From: Curvibacter lanceolatus ATCC 14669
Lineage (GTDB): Bacteria > Pseudomonadota > Gammaproteobacteria > Burkholderiales > Burkholderiaceae_C
Direction of reading: 5' to 3'
DNA: 64,000 nucleotides
Assembly (NCBI RefSeq): GCF_000381265.1
Contig: NZ_KB906271.1
Coordinates: 1 to 64,000 of the forward strand
Shown here: one piece after another, positions 17,685 through 26,474 of the stretch
How positions within the stretch are numbered: position 1 is the stretch's first letter
How the letters are laid out: each line of letters starts with the position of its first letter
Notes under the pieces: generated by a model
Database searches by the model: none
What the model was told of the DNA's origin: nothing
Seen by the model: the letters and a program-made list of their open reading frames with translations, nothing else
Program-made: the position numbers and the translations under genes

Positions 17685-18422
17685 TCAGCCCAAGCCCAAA
17701 ATGCTGGCCGGCGTGGCCCGAAATAGGCGGTCGGCCCGGCGAGCGCCGTATTCGTCTTCTACCGCTTGCCGGGCTGCAGACAGTTGTGGCGGGCGGTTTT
17801 CCATGTTGTGGGCATCGCTGGCCACCACGGCCACGGCATCTTGCTCCATCAGCGCCCAAGCGGCTTTTTCAGAGTTTTTGCCAAAATCGCCCAGCAGCGA
17901 CCCGCCAGTGACCTGCAGCCAGCAGCCCGCGGCAATGTAGGGCTGAATGCGGTCCACATCGGCCATCACATGCTTGTTGCGCTCGGGGTGGGCAATCAGG
18001 GGGCGAATGCCCTGCTCTAGCAGGTTGTACACAAAGCCCAGGCCCCAGGCCGGCAGGCCCTGGTGCGGAAACTCAAGCAGCAACACCTTCATGCCCTTGT
18101 GCTCGCCCAAAAAGGGTACCTCGTGGGCCAACAACTGCTGCAGCGATTCATCAGACGCTCGCAATTCGGCCCCCGGGTACACCGCCAGCGGAATGCCCTG
18201 CTCATTCAACACCTGTTGAAAGGCCTGAACATGCAGGGCAATGACCGACTTTTGGTTGGGGTAGCGCCCGGGGTGGATGTGCGGCGTCATGGCGCTGGCC
18301 GTGATGCCGTCGGCCACCGCGGCCCGGGCCAATTCGAGCGACTCGGCAAGGTTGCGGGCACCGTCGTCTATGCCATGCAAAAAATGGCAGTGCAGATCGA
18401 TGATGCCGGTGGATGCAGTCAT
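17685..18422 (-). CDS. PHP-family protein-tyrosine phosphatase (CpsB/YwqE type)
   Basis: 245 residues. Metal-binding motifs of the PHP fold in order: IIDLHCHFLHGIDDGAR (8-24), MTPHIHPGRY, AHPERN and ASDAHN. This matches CpsB/Wzb-analog manganese-dependent phosphatases that dephosphorylate the tyrosine tail of the Wzc-type kinase. Its neighbour upstream is that kinase, 36 bases away, so the pair forms the phosphorylation cycle controlling chain length or export. Cytoplasmic. A low-molecular-weight phosphatase (Wzb) is not present, consistent with this replacing it. Confidence 0.9.
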   Translation of the reverse strand: MTASTGIIDLHCHFLHGIDDGARNLAESLELARAAVADGITASAMTPHIHPGRYPNQKSVIALHVQAFQQVLNEQGIPLAVYPGAELRASDESLQQLLAHEVPFLGEHKGMKVLLLEFPHQGLPAWGLGFVYNLLEQGIRPLIAHPERNKHVMADVDRIQPYIAAGCWLQVTGGSLLGDFGKNSEKAAWALMEQDAVAVVASDAHNMENRPPQLSAARQAVEDEYGARRADRLFRATPASILGLG

Positions 18423-18458
18423 GGGCTAAATAGGGTCTGTTAATTCACAGCGAGCAGC

Positions 18459-20750
18459 TCAAGCCGCTTTTTTGCCGGTCTTGCCTTCGGGCTCGCTGCC
18501 ATAGGCTTCGCCATAGCCGGCCTTGTAGCCATACTTGCCGTAGCCGTATTTGCCATAGCCCGAGTATTCGCCGTAGTACTTTTCGGCCTGCTTGAAGTCG
18601 AAGCGGTTCAGCACCACGCCCATGATCTCGCCCTCGGCACGCCGAATGCGTTGCAAGCCCTTGCGTGCCAGCGGGTAAGGCGTGTCTGCCGCCTTAACTG
18701 CGTAGATCACGCCGGTGGCATGGCCGCTGATCACCAGCGCATCACTCACCAGCTCCACCGGTGGCGAATCGATCACGATGATGTCGAAAATGGCGGCCAA
18801 CTCGTCGAGCGTGGACTTGAACTTTTGCGACAGCAACAATTCCAGCGGGTTGGGCGGGATGCGGCCCGAGCCCAGCACACTCAAGCTGCTGCCAGGCACG
18901 GCCTGCAGGCAATCGTCCAGTACCGCGGTGCCCGCCACCAGTTCAGACAAGCCCTTGGCCCCCGGAGCCAAATCCAGCCCCTTGGTGATCGCGGGGCGGC
19001 GCATGTCGGCATCAATCAGCAAGGTACGCTTGGTTTGCGCGTGGGCCAATGCCAAGTTGATCGAGAAGGTCGTTTTACCTTCGCCCGGCAAGCTGGATGT
19101 CACCAGCAAAATGCGGTTAGGTACGTCAATGGCCGACAACAGCACACCCGTGCGAGCGGTACGAATCGCTTCGGAGTAGATCGATTTGGGGTTGTCCAAA
19201 AACAAACGAGCGCTTGCCACTCGGTCGGTATCGCCTTTGTCCAGCAGCGGCAATGTGGTCAGCAATGGGGCCTTGAGCTTTGCCTCGACATCTTCCGTCG
19301 TTTTAATGGTGTTATCCAGCCTATCGAGCAGCAGTGAAACCAGCATGCCAACGAATAGCCCAAACACAAAAGCAATAGCGATAATCTGCGGCTTTTGCGG
19401 CTTGACAGCTCTATGAGGAACAACCGCAGCATCCACCACACGAGCAACAGCGCTTTGTAAATCGCCAGATACATTTGTCTCTTTAGCGCGCTTCATGAAC
19501 ATGTCATAAATCTGGCGGTTTGAATCAACTTCGCGCTCTAACACACCAAGCTCAAACTCTTTACGGTTCAGATTCTGAATACTGCCCCGGGCACTATTCA
19601 GAGTGCCCTCAAGCGCGCGCTCTGTACCTAAAGCAACCTCGTACTCGCGAGTTACGCTACCAACTACCGACTCCACTTGGCGCTTGACGTTTTCACGCGC
19701 ACTCTTAAGGGTAGCCTCAGCAGCCACATATTTAGGATGTTCAAAGCCGTATCGCTGAGCTACTTCCGACATAGTACGCTCAGCTTCAGCTTGCGCCTTC
19801 AATGCTTCGGAGACGTTGCTGTTTCGAACTACCGCAGGCAAGCTGCTGTAGTCCCCATTTTTTCCTACAGATTTAATCTGGTTATAAGCATTTTCAGCCT
19901 CAGCCCGACGTAAGCGCGTTTCCACCAATCGCTGAGTAACCTCCTCGATTTGTTTACCCGCTCCGCTCTGCGCTGCACTTTTAACATCCACAATTCCTGC
20001 TTTTTCACGGTAATTCTGCAGGCTACGCTCCGACTCATCGAGTTTAGTCTTGAGTGAGGACAACCGTTCTTGCAACCACCCGCTAGCCTGCTTGGTCATT
20101 TTGTAGCGAGCATCCAAGTCGTTCTCAATGTAGGTGTTGGCCACAGTATTAGCCACCAAAGCCGCCAATGCGGGACTATTTGATTCGAAACTAATTTTCG
20201 CCAACTGACTCAAACGAACAGGCTCAATAGTCAGCTGCTTATTGAATTTTACAAATACAGCATCAGCCAAGCTATTGGTCGTCCACTCTTTAGCTTCAAG
20301 CTCCTCACTAATTCCCAGCTTTTCTTGCCATTCCTGCAAAAAACTCTTCTCCTTCGAACGCGGATCAAACTCCGGATAATCCCACAGCTTCAACGCATCG
20401 ATGGTACGGATGGCAACCTCTCGCGATTTAATAATTTCAACTTGGGTCTGAAAATACTCACGATTTTGACTGATACCACTATATACATCCTCAATCGAGA
20501 GCACTTTACTTTTATTGGCCTCAATCAAAACAGTAGCGGTACCACGGTACACAGGGGTAAGCACAAAAACAATTACACCAGCCAACAAAGCCACTACGAG
20601 GCCAAAGCCCAAAATAGCCCACTTACGCTTTGTTATGCTCCGCCAATACTCCACTAGATCGAGCTTACTAGCCGCATCGTCAGGGTCGTGTAGCGAAATC
20701 TGCTTGTGCTTGTGCAATGGCTCAGCATTGGGAGTGATGGTCAATGACAT
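18459..20750 (-). CDS. wzc: Polysaccharide co-polymerase with BY-kinase domain (Wzc/EpsB type)
   Basis: 763 residues. Wzz domain: first helix about 44-66, long coiled-coil periplasmic segment 220-430, second helix about 454-476 after the Pro-rich VKPQKPQ. BY-kinase domain: Walker A SSLPGEGKTT (552-561), Walker A' LLIDADMRRP (577-586), Walker B IIVIDSPPV. The tail from about 724 has a tyrosine cluster (YYGEYSGYGKYGYGKYGY) for autophosphorylation. It controls chain length and opens export together with the Wza-like protein. The 5' half (about 19400-20750) is clearly more AT-rich than the 3' kinase half, suggesting a mosaic gene. Confidence 0.95.
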   Translation of the reverse strand: MSLTITPNAEPLHKHKQISLHDPDDAASKLDLVEYWRSITKRKWAILGFGLVVALLAGVIVFVLTPVYRGTATVLIEANKSKVLSIEDVYSGISQNREYFQTQVEIIKSREVAIRTIDALKLWDYPEFDPRSKEKSFLQEWQEKLGISEELEAKEWTTNSLADAVFVKFNKQLTIEPVRLSQLAKISFESNSPALAALVANTVANTYIENDLDARYKMTKQASGWLQERLSSLKTKLDESERSLQNYREKAGIVDVKSAAQSGAGKQIEEVTQRLVETRLRRAEAENAYNQIKSVGKNGDYSSLPAVVRNSNVSEALKAQAEAERTMSEVAQRYGFEHPKYVAAEATLKSARENVKRQVESVVGSVTREYEVALGTERALEGTLNSARGSIQNLNRKEFELGVLEREVDSNRQIYDMFMKRAKETNVSGDLQSAVARVVDAAVVPHRAVKPQKPQIIAIAFVFGLFVGMLVSLLLDRLDNTIKTTEDVEAKLKAPLLTTLPLLDKGDTDRVASARLFLDNPKSIYSEAIRTARTGVLLSAIDVPNRILLVTSSLPGEGKTTFSINLALAHAQTKRTLLIDADMRRPAITKGLDLAPGAKGLSELVAGTAVLDDCLQAVPGSSLSVLGSGRIPPNPLELLLSQKFKSTLDELAAIFDIIVIDSPPVELVSDALVISGHATGVIYAVKAADTPYPLARKGLQRIRRAEGEIMGVVLNRFDFKQAEKYYGEYSGYGKYGYGKYGYKAGYGEAYGSEPEGKTGKKAA

Positions 20751-20860
20751 GTGTGACAGACTCTAATGAAGCAGCCCCATTTTTCATACGGCTGCATTTA
20801 TAACTAACAAATATCAGGCAGGGCTTTAGCCAAAGCCCAGAACATCGCATACCGACAGTT

Positions 20861-21478
20861 TTAGAAAAAACTTTCCTCAACTGTCAAAATATCCCCAGGC
20901 CCAATAAAGGTGTTCAGATCAACCTTTTGAGCCTTTTGACTGGGATCATCTTCGCGAATTACAAAAATCTTGCTGGGAGAAGCGCGCTCTTTAAATCCGC
21001 CAGCCAAAGACACCGCCTTCCGCACGGTCAGTCCTGGCTGAAATGGATAGCCTCCCGGCTTATCCACCATGCCATTCACATAAAATGGGCGATATTCATC
21101 AATCTGCACCGATACTTTAGGATTGACCAAAATACGGCCCTTCAGCCCTGCAACGACAATCGCCTCCAGGTCTCCCACAGTTCGACCTAACACTTTAATT
21201 TCGCCTATAGCCGGAAAGCTAACAGTACCCGCATCAGTCAGCCTGATTTTTTCACGGGTAAATTCATCTTCTCCCAACACACGAATACTGATCACATCGC
21301 CCGCGGCCAGTTTGTAACTGGACAAGGCCGATACTCGGACAGAAGCTTGCGGGTTGAGGGCGTATTCACCCACTTGGCTAGCAGGTGCATCTGCTGCAAC
21401 GACCAAACCCGCGCAACCAAGCAGCAAAACACCAGTCGCAGCCGCTTTGATTGCGCACAAAAATCTAGACAAAGTCAC
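20861..21478 (-). CDS. Polysaccharide export protein (Wza/EpsA-like, short form)
   Basis: 205 residues from GTG 21478, with AAGGGG about nine bases upstream. N-terminal signal peptide (AATGVLLLGCAGLVVAADA); the C in LLGCAG could be a lipobox cysteine. Poly_export domain: YKLAAGDVISIRVLGEDEFT, DAGTVSFPAIGEIKVLGRTV, KVSVQIDEYRPFYVNGMVDK, then one SLBB domain (GGYPFQPGLTVRKAVSLAGGF). It lacks the C-terminal helix domains of full Wza, typical of the short EpsA group that may rely on a separate outer-membrane partner such as the adjacent EpsL-like barrel. Confidence 0.9.
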   Translation of the reverse strand: MTLSRFLCAIKAAATGVLLLGCAGLVVAADAPASQVGEYALNPQASVRVSALSSYKLAAGDVISIRVLGEDEFTREKIRLTDAGTVSFPAIGEIKVLGRTVGDLEAIVVAGLKGRILVNPKVSVQIDEYRPFYVNGMVDKPGGYPFQPGLTVRKAVSLAGGFKERASPSKIFVIREDDPSQKAQKVDLNTFIGPGDILTVEESFF

Positions 21479-21498
21479 AGGCCGTGCCCCTTCAGCAA

Positions 21499-22896
21499 TT
21501 ACAGAGTGCCTTGCAGCGAGAAGAAGGTGGAGTTGCGGTTGAACTCAAAATTTGCTTGATTCGACTTGCGCTTGGTATAAGCCCACTGTGCACCAGCACG
21601 CCAATTGCGGCCCACCTCGTAAAAAACACCAATAGAGGCATTGTCGACGTTGTCAGTGCGGCCTGCACCGTCGTATTCCGTTTTGAGCGTACCCAAGCTG
21701 GCCGTGCTGGTCAGGTTGCTGCGCCATTTATGGTTCCAGTTGACCAAGTTGCCGGTGTTGATCAGGTAGTTACCCAAACCGGTTGAATCGGCCAGCGTGC
21801 GGTTGCTGATGAATTCAAAGTTGGAGTAGGTCAACGGCGACCATTTCACAGCACCCTCCCAAGCGGTACCAGTTGCCTTACCAAAGCCGCCATCAGAGAA
21901 TGTTTTTTGGGCAGAGCCAATCTTGAAGGCACCCGAGGTCTTAGCGGTTGCATCCCACACCACACCCAAATAGATACGGCGATCATTGTTGGTGTAGCCG
22001 GTATTGTTGACGTAATCGGCATGTACTTGGTTCAACTCAACCATCATGCTTGTGCGAGGGGCCACGCGATAAAAAAAGCGACCCGCCACACCTGTTTTGT
22101 CTTGATTCAAGGCCGAGGTAACGGACAGATTGTTCTGGTAGCGCTTGGAGATGTAATTACCCTCCACCTCAATACGACCTTGCGCTTCTTTGGAACCGTA
22201 TGCATACAAAACGCGGGCCGTAGGGGCATTCCAACGATTTGGGGTGCTGGTGGTAGCAGTATTGGTAGTACCGCGAGCATCGGACGTTTCAATATAACCC
22301 ACATCCCAACCCACGCTGGAACGGCTGCTGAGATAATTGTCACCCGCCAAATCAAAATTATGGTGATTAAAATTATCAGCAGAACTGGCGGTGTACTTGG
22401 TGTAGTTACCTTGATAACGCAAGGTATAGCGATCACCACGAGTTTTCAATTCACCCACAATATCTGGCTGCAGCGAATACAGATTGGAAGAAACACCGCC
22501 GCTGCTAACGCCATTCACGTTACTGTTGTGCCCAAAGCCCGCCAGAGCAGAGGCATAAACAAAAATACCGTTGTCAAAACGAACCGGCAGGCCATTGACG
22601 GGGGCGGTCAAGATAGAGGTGTCCGAGCCCCTGTCACGACGGCCAATGCCCGTCAACTCATACGAGGGCGTGGCGGCCAACTGGCTCATGCTGCCGGTCG
22701 TGCCCGGCGCACTGAACAACCCACCCATGAAGCCTGCATCACCTGCCGGGGCCGAGGGGGCCGTGGGGGTGTTGGCGCCGTCTGCAGCACCGCTGGCCTT
22801 GGTGGCAGCATCGTTGCTGGATTGGGCTTGAGCCGACATGCAGAAGCAAAGGGTTGCAACCGCAAGGGCCAGAGGGTGGGTGTGATGTTTGTTCAT
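21499..22896 (-). CDS. EpsL-like outer-membrane beta-barrel protein
   Basis: 465 residues from ATG 22896. Signal peptide (LALAVATLCFCMSAQAQ), low-complexity Ala/Ser/Gly/Pro linker to about 75, then many alternating amphipathic strands ending in FFSLQGTL, a C-terminal aromatic/hydrophobic pattern of outer-membrane barrels. The GVFYEVGRNWRAGAQWAYTK segment and the position first in the operon match the EpsL/BBP2 family of exopolysaccharide loci. It may be the outer-membrane pore for the polymer. Likely the first gene of the transcript; the promoter must lie in 22897-23498. Confidence 0.8.
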   Translation of the reverse strand: MNKHHTHPLALAVATLCFCMSAQAQSSNDAATKASGAADGANTPTAPSAPAGDAGFMGGLFSAPGTTGSMSQLAATPSYELTGIGRRDRGSDTSILTAPVNGLPVRFDNGIFVYASALAGFGHNSNVNGVSSGGVSSNLYSLQPDIVGELKTRGDRYTLRYQGNYTKYTASSADNFNHHNFDLAGDNYLSSRSSVGWDVGYIETSDARGTTNTATTSTPNRWNAPTARVLYAYGSKEAQGRIEVEGNYISKRYQNNLSVTSALNQDKTGVAGRFFYRVAPRTSMMVELNQVHADYVNNTGYTNNDRRIYLGVVWDATAKTSGAFKIGSAQKTFSDGGFGKATGTAWEGAVKWSPLTYSNFEFISNRTLADSTGLGNYLINTGNLVNWNHKWRSNLTSTASLGTLKTEYDGAGRTDNVDNASIGVFYEVGRNWRAGAQWAYTKRKSNQANFEFNRNSTFFSLQGTL

Positions 22897-23498
22897 GTCC
22901 GTGGCACTCTTCAAAAAGTGTTGATAGATGTCGCGGGGATGCCGCGCCTCGCCTGCACGCACTCACCTTGCGCGATGTCAATGGCAAATGTGTGAAGATG
23001 TTAACACGAGCCCTATTTTTTGCAGTACTAACCCTAATAATGAGTTCGGAAACTTTGTAACGCCTTGTCCGGTGCTGTGCAATCGAACTTGCGGCTACTC
23101 AATCTGTACCACCAAACGGGGCATCCGACCCTCCCTCATTTGAGTGAGGGTCGCGCTTTCTAGCGATGTTCACGATTTAGCTGGGTATTTAAAATCAATA
23201 TGATCAATTGAGAGGCGATTAATTGAAAAATATGATTACAAACCGTTTCAAATCGATTCTGCGTTGCGGGTGTGGCCCTGCGGGCTGTGGGGCCTGATGG
23301 TGGGCTGATAGCGTTGTCTTGTGCGCACAGCGACCAAAACTGCCCAAACCATGCACCCAAGCGGCTGGGGTAGTTGTATCCGCAGTGCAACACAATTTGC
23401 CTTGGCTGCCCGCGATCGGGCCGCGGCAGGGGCCGGTATTTGCGGCACTGCACACAAAACACCCTGCCCCTGAGCGCAGGCGCTACCATTTCACCCCG
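22897..23498. other. Divergent intergenic region between EPS operon and lapG
   Basis: About 600 bases with no convincing gene. AT-rich relative to flanks. It must hold the EPS operon promoter (minus) and the lapG promoter (plus), but I could not assign clear -35/-10 boxes. It contains an imperfect 12-base inverted repeat at 23127-23152 (GACCCTCCCTCA / TGAGTGAGGGTC, one mismatch) and a direct repeat GATYAATTGA at 23202-23211 and 23217-23226, spaced 15 bases, either of which could be an operator. Confidence 0.6.
23127..23152. promoter_or_regulatory. Inverted repeat, possible operator or hairpin
   Basis: Two 12-base arms with one mismatch separated by two bases. No T-run follows in either direction, so a terminator is less likely than a protein-binding site or structured leader. 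Function unknown. Confidence 0.4.
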
Positions 23499-24257
23499 AT
23501 GCACCTGCCCTTTTTCACCCCTACCCCCCGCCGGGCCCAGGCCAGCCAGGGGCGAGGTGCCTTTGTGCAGGTGGGCCGACTGCGTGCCCTGTTCAGGCCC
23601 CGGCGTGCGTTGGGGGTGCTGTGCCTGGGCCTTGTGCTGCTGGCCAGCCAAAGCCAGGCCGATCTGGTTGATTTTTCGCGCAACCTGCTCGGTTGGGCCG
23701 AGCAGCGCTGGGGCGCTGGGGCCCCAAGCCGCATGCTGACCTGGCAACGCATGGTGCGCGATGCCCAGGCCCAGGTGGCGGCCAATAGGCTTGAAGCGCC
23801 GCAGTTGCTGCTGCGCTCCAACGATTTTTTCAACCAAATACCGTACATGACCGATGCGCGGCATTGGGGTGTGGACGATTATTGGGCCACGCCGGTTGAA
23901 TCGCTGGGCAGCCTGGCGGCCGACTGCGAAGACTACGCGATTGCCAAGTACCTGACGCTGAAAGAGCTGGGCATACCGATTGACCGCCTGCGCATCACCT
24001 ACGTGCGTGCGCTGCGCCTGAACGAGGCGCACATGGTGCTGGCCTATTACCCCACCCCCGACGCCGACCCGCTGATTCTGGACAACCTGAACCCCGTGAT
24101 TCGCCCCGCATCGCAGCGCACCGACCTGGAGCCGGTGTACAGCTTCAACGATGACGACCTGTGGCTGCCCAATGGCACTGCGCGCAGGGGTGGCTCAAGC
24201 CAGGTGCGTTTATGGAAAGAGCTGCAGGCCAAGCTGCAGCGCGAGCAGCAGATGTAG
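23499..24257 (+). CDS. lapG: LapG-like transglutaminase-like cysteine protease
   Basis: 252 residues from ATG 23499. Hydrophobic segment about 37-53 (LGVLCLGLVLLASQSQA) ends in a plausible signal-peptidase site. BTLCP domain: catalytic Cys143 in ADCEDYAIAKY, His178 in EAHMVLAYY, Asp195 in LILDNLNP. LapG family proteases are periplasmic and cleave the N-terminal retention module of large RTX adhesins unless held by cyclic-di-GMP-bound LapD. Neither LapD nor an adhesin is in the window. Divergent from the EPS operon, so both could be biofilm-regulated. Confidence 0.9.
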   Translation: MHLPFFTPTPRRAQASQGRGAFVQVGRLRALFRPRRALGVLCLGLVLLASQSQADLVDFSRNLLGWAEQRWGAGAPSRMLTWQRMVRDAQAQVAANRLEAPQLLLRSNDFFNQIPYMTDARHWGVDDYWATPVESLGSLAADCEDYAIAKYLTLKELGIPIDRLRITYVRALRLNEAHMVLAYYPTPDADPLILDNLNPVIRPASQRTDLEPVYSFNDDDLWLPNGTARRGGSSQVRLWKELQAKLQREQQM

Positions 24258-24301
24258 CCAGCGGCCGCAAGGCCGCCGGTACGCGCCCGGGCCGCCAAAG
24301 C

Positions 24302-24319
24302 GGGCCTGCGGGCAGGCCC
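24302..24319. terminator. Hairpin between convergent genes
   Basis: A perfect eight-base inverted repeat GGGCCTGC / GCAGGCCC with a two-base spacer lies between the lapG stop and the convergent gene at 24336. No T-run follows, so it is only a possible bidirectional terminator. Confidence 0.45.
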
Positions 24320-24335
24320 AGGTTGGGCCAGGGGT

Positions 24336-24737
24336 TCAGCGGCGGCGCAGCAGCATGGGCAGTACCCAGCTGGCCATGCGCATGAGCCGCGATGGGCCCA
24401 GCATCAACACCACCCCAACCGCCCCGGCAGCCAGCAGGGGCTGGCCGGTGATCAGGCGCAGTGTTTTGCTGCGAGGAAAGCCCGTGTCGTGTACCGCTGC
24501 GCCCTGCTGTTTGGCTTGCAGCTCGGCGATGGCGGCCTGAATGCGGCGGGTTTGCCGCAGCAGGCGTTGGCGCTCGATGCGTTCGACCAGCTGGGCCTTG
24601 CGTTCGGCAGGGCTGAGGGATTGGTCAGACACATCGGTGATGGGCATGGCGCTGGCGGCCTCGCCTGCAGAGGCGGCGGCCTGTGCACCGGGGCCAGGCT
24701 GGTGAGGGTGATGAGGGTGGGGGCGGTGGTGGGTCAC
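24336..24737 (-). CDS. Small membrane-associated protein of the DUF883/YqjE module (YqjK-like)
   Basis: 133 residues from GTG 24737, which overlaps the upstream stop as GTGA. His/Pro-rich N-terminus, a charged helix (SPAERKAQLVERIERQRLLRQ), then one or two hydrophobic segments (LAAGAVGVVLMLG) and a basic tail (LPMLLRRR). This matches the third gene that usually follows elaB/yqjD- and yqjE-like genes. Function not established; the trio is linked to envelope and stationary-phase physiology in enterobacteria. Confidence 0.7.
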   Translation of the reverse strand: MTHHRPHPHHPHQPGPGAQAAASAGEAASAMPITDVSDQSLSPAERKAQLVERIERQRLLRQTRRIQAAIAELQAKQQGAAVHDTGFPRSKTLRLITGQPLLAAGAVGVVLMLGPSRLMRMASWVLPMLLRRR

Positions 24738-25168
24738 AGGCCCTCCTTGAGGTCGGCCCAGTCGCGGCCCAGCTCGCGCCGGGTCAGGGCAAAAGACTGT
24801 TGGCCTTGGCGGGCCACCCGCACCAGCGCCACCAGCACCCAGGCCCAGGCCAGTGCCCAGGCTGCGGCCACGCCCCACGCGGCGCCAAGGCGCCAGGGGG
24901 TGTCCCAAAACTGCACCAGCACGGCGGCCGACAGCACAATGAACAGCACCACCGTGAGTGCCGCCGCAGCCACCGCCAGCACCAGCAGGCGGCGCAGGCG
25001 CTGCTTTTCTTCGGCCCATTCAATGCTCAGCAGCTCAACCCGGTCTTCGGCCGCCAGGGCGGCCTCGGTGACGGTGTCGCGCAGGCGTTGCAGCGGGGCC
25101 TCAAGCCCCAGCAGAGACAACCACCTGAAGCGACCCGCAGGGCGAGCGCCGGGCTGCGCCTCAGCCAT
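24734..25168 (-). CDS. YqjE / phage-holin superfamily III membrane protein
   Basis: 144 residues. Amphipathic N-terminal region (LQRLRDTVTEAALAAEDRVEL), then two transmembrane helices (about 60-84 and 93-117) separated by FWDTPWR, and a charged C-terminus (TRRELGRDWADLKEGL). This is the PF07332-type layout. Start and stop overlap both neighbours by one to four bases, so the three genes are one operon. Despite the holin name there is no phage context. Confidence 0.8.
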   Translation of the reverse strand: MAEAQPGARPAGRFRWLSLLGLEAPLQRLRDTVTEAALAAEDRVELLSIEWAEEKQRLRRLLVLAVAAAALTVVLFIVLSAAVLVQFWDTPWRLGAAWGVAAAWALAWAWVLVALVRVARQGQQSFALTRRELGRDWADLKEGL

Positions 25169-25482
25169 CAGCGGCGGCCCAGCAGAAAGCCCACCAGGGC
25201 GCCCACAGCCAGAGCAGCACCGGCCACGCGCCAGGGTTCGTCGTGTGCGTAGTCGTTGGCTACGCGGGCCGCCTCGCGGGCTTGGCGGGCAGCCTCTTGG
25301 GCCGCGCGCACGGCGCTGACGCGCACGCTTTCAATGCCAGCATCCATGCGGTCACGCAGGGCGCGGATTTCGGGCACGGCATCGAGCTCTTTGCGGCCGA
25401 TCAGGCTGCGCAGGTCAGCGACCAGGTTCTCGAGTTCGGTCTGGGTAGAGTTGCCGGCAGATTCGGTTGTGCTGGAAGACAT
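25168..25482 (-). CDS. DUF883 (ElaB/YqjD family) membrane-anchored protein
   Basis: 104 residues from ATG 25482, with AGGAGAG just upstream. A long charged helix (LENLVADLRSLIGRKELDAV ... RAAQEAARQAREAARVANDY), followed by HDEPWRVAGAALAVGALVGF and a final LLGRR, the glycine-zipper membrane anchor of the family. The E. coli homologs bind ribosomes at the inner membrane in stationary phase; whether this one does is unknown. First gene of the three-gene operon. Confidence 0.88.
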   Translation of the reverse strand: MSSSTTESAGNSTQTELENLVADLRSLIGRKELDAVPEIRALRDRMDAGIESVRVSAVRAAQEAARQAREAARVANDYAHDEPWRVAGAALAVGALVGFLLGRR

Positions 25483-25869
25483 GTTCTCTCTCCTGGGTAC
25501 AAGACTCCGGCTGGGCCATATGCCAACCGACGAGCATGTTCCCATATTAAGCACAGTCGGTGGCACGACATTGAGCGTGGTCAATTGCGAGGTCGCTACC
25601 GACCGACTGTTCGTTAACGGATGTAAGCAGCCGATGCGCTGCAACTGCTGCACGCACGCGGGGTGCAGGCGCGCCGCAGCATGCCGAGCCGCCTTGGCAA
25701 GCGGGCGCCATGCATGGTTGGCGCAGACACCTCAAGATACAAAAAGGCACCCAGCGAAATGAGCCGCAAGCGGCCTGGCGCCGAGTTGCGCAAGGCAAAC
25801 TGACGCCATGCCATGCATCGCACAACACCCAGAAAGGGCCCATGAAGCGCCCACTGGCGCCTCATGAAT

Positions 25870-25942
25870 GCCCAACATCAATCGCCCAATATCGATCGCC
25901 CGTCGATCGCCCGTCATTGATCGCCCATCGTCGATCGCACTC
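25870..25942. repeat. Imperfect tandem ATCGCCC-(A/G)TC repeat
   Basis: Units of about 10-15 bases built on ATCGCCC recur five to six times (ATCGCCCAAT, ATCGCCCGTCG, ATCGCCCGTCATTG, ATCGCCCATCGTCG). No spacer structure like CRISPR. Confidence 0.7.
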
Positions 25943-26027
25943 ATGACAGCCCCCCCCAGGCGCCTGCTGCCACGCCAACGCCCACAGCGGCCCATGCATG
26001 CCGCAGCAAGCCCTGCACATTGCTGCG

Positions 26028-26063
26028 GCAGGGGCGGCGGCAGGGGCGGCGGCAGGGGCGGCG
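26028..26063. repeat. 12-base tandem repeat, three exact copies
   Basis: GCAGGGGCGGCG occurs three times head to tail. G-rich, so quadruplex formation on the plus strand is possible. Variable-number candidate. Confidence 0.85.
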
Positions 26064-26105
26064 GCCAGGGTATAGCGCACCCTTTTTGAAGGGCTGGCTT
26101 GTTGG

Positions 26106-26315
26106 TCAATATTTCAAGATTCTTTTTCTGCCTGTTCCGCGCCGGATGTTCAACACCGACCCAACAACCTGCAAGTAGACCGCTGCGCAGTAATCGCATT
26201 CATGTCGTTTGGAACCCGGTATCAATCGCATCCATAAAGGTCTCTTCATTCGCGAAAGTCCGCTGCCACATTGACGGCATACCAGGTGGTATTTGCTGCT
26301 GTTTTCAAAATTCAT
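26106..26315 (-). CDS. Small zinc-ribbon protein
   Basis: 69 residues from ATG 26315 (MNFENSSKYHLVCRQCGSGL). Two CxxC pairs, CRQC and CDYC, separated by about 25 residues containing RPLWMRLIPGSKRHE, form a four-cysteine zinc ribbon. The basic tail (RRGTGRKRILKY) suggests nucleic-acid or membrane contact. Similar tiny zinc ribbons with LWMRLIPGS-like linkers exist in proteobacteria, with no known function. The gene is isolated in a repeat-rich, gene-poor stretch and its upstream ribosome site is weak. Confidence 0.6.
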   Translation of the reverse strand: MNFENSSKYHLVCRQCGSGLSRMKRPLWMRLIPGSKRHECDYCAAVYLQVVGSVLNIRRGTGRKRILKY

Positions 26316-26474
26316 AAGGCTTTCACGTTGATTGGAAATTGAAGAATATTGACTTTGCTTGTTCCACGGCCTTTCAAGGCTGGCATGGCGTGCACAGAAG
26401 CACACCGAGCCCAGGGGGTGATCATTTTTTTGAAGAGGCTGATTCGATAAAAAGCGATGTTTGATTCTGGCGGC

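Larger units (their letters stand above)
25483..26105. other. Intergenic region with simple repeats
   Basis: No convincing gene on either strand; the open frames are short and of low complexity. It holds an ATCGCCC-type imperfect tandem array and a 12-base GC-rich tandem repeat listed separately. The DUF883 promoter should lie just above 25482. Confidence 0.6.

Noticed and set aside
23160-24032. Minus-strand open frame opposite lapG (290 codons)
   Set aside because: LapG has an intact catalytic triad on the other strand; the antisense product shows no domain.
24734-25168. Prophage holin
   Set aside because: The protein belongs to the YqjE/holin superfamily III group but sits in a DUF883 operon with no phage genes.
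25870-26063. Possible CRISPR array
   Set aside because: Units are too short and contiguous, without unique spacers, and no cas genes are present.
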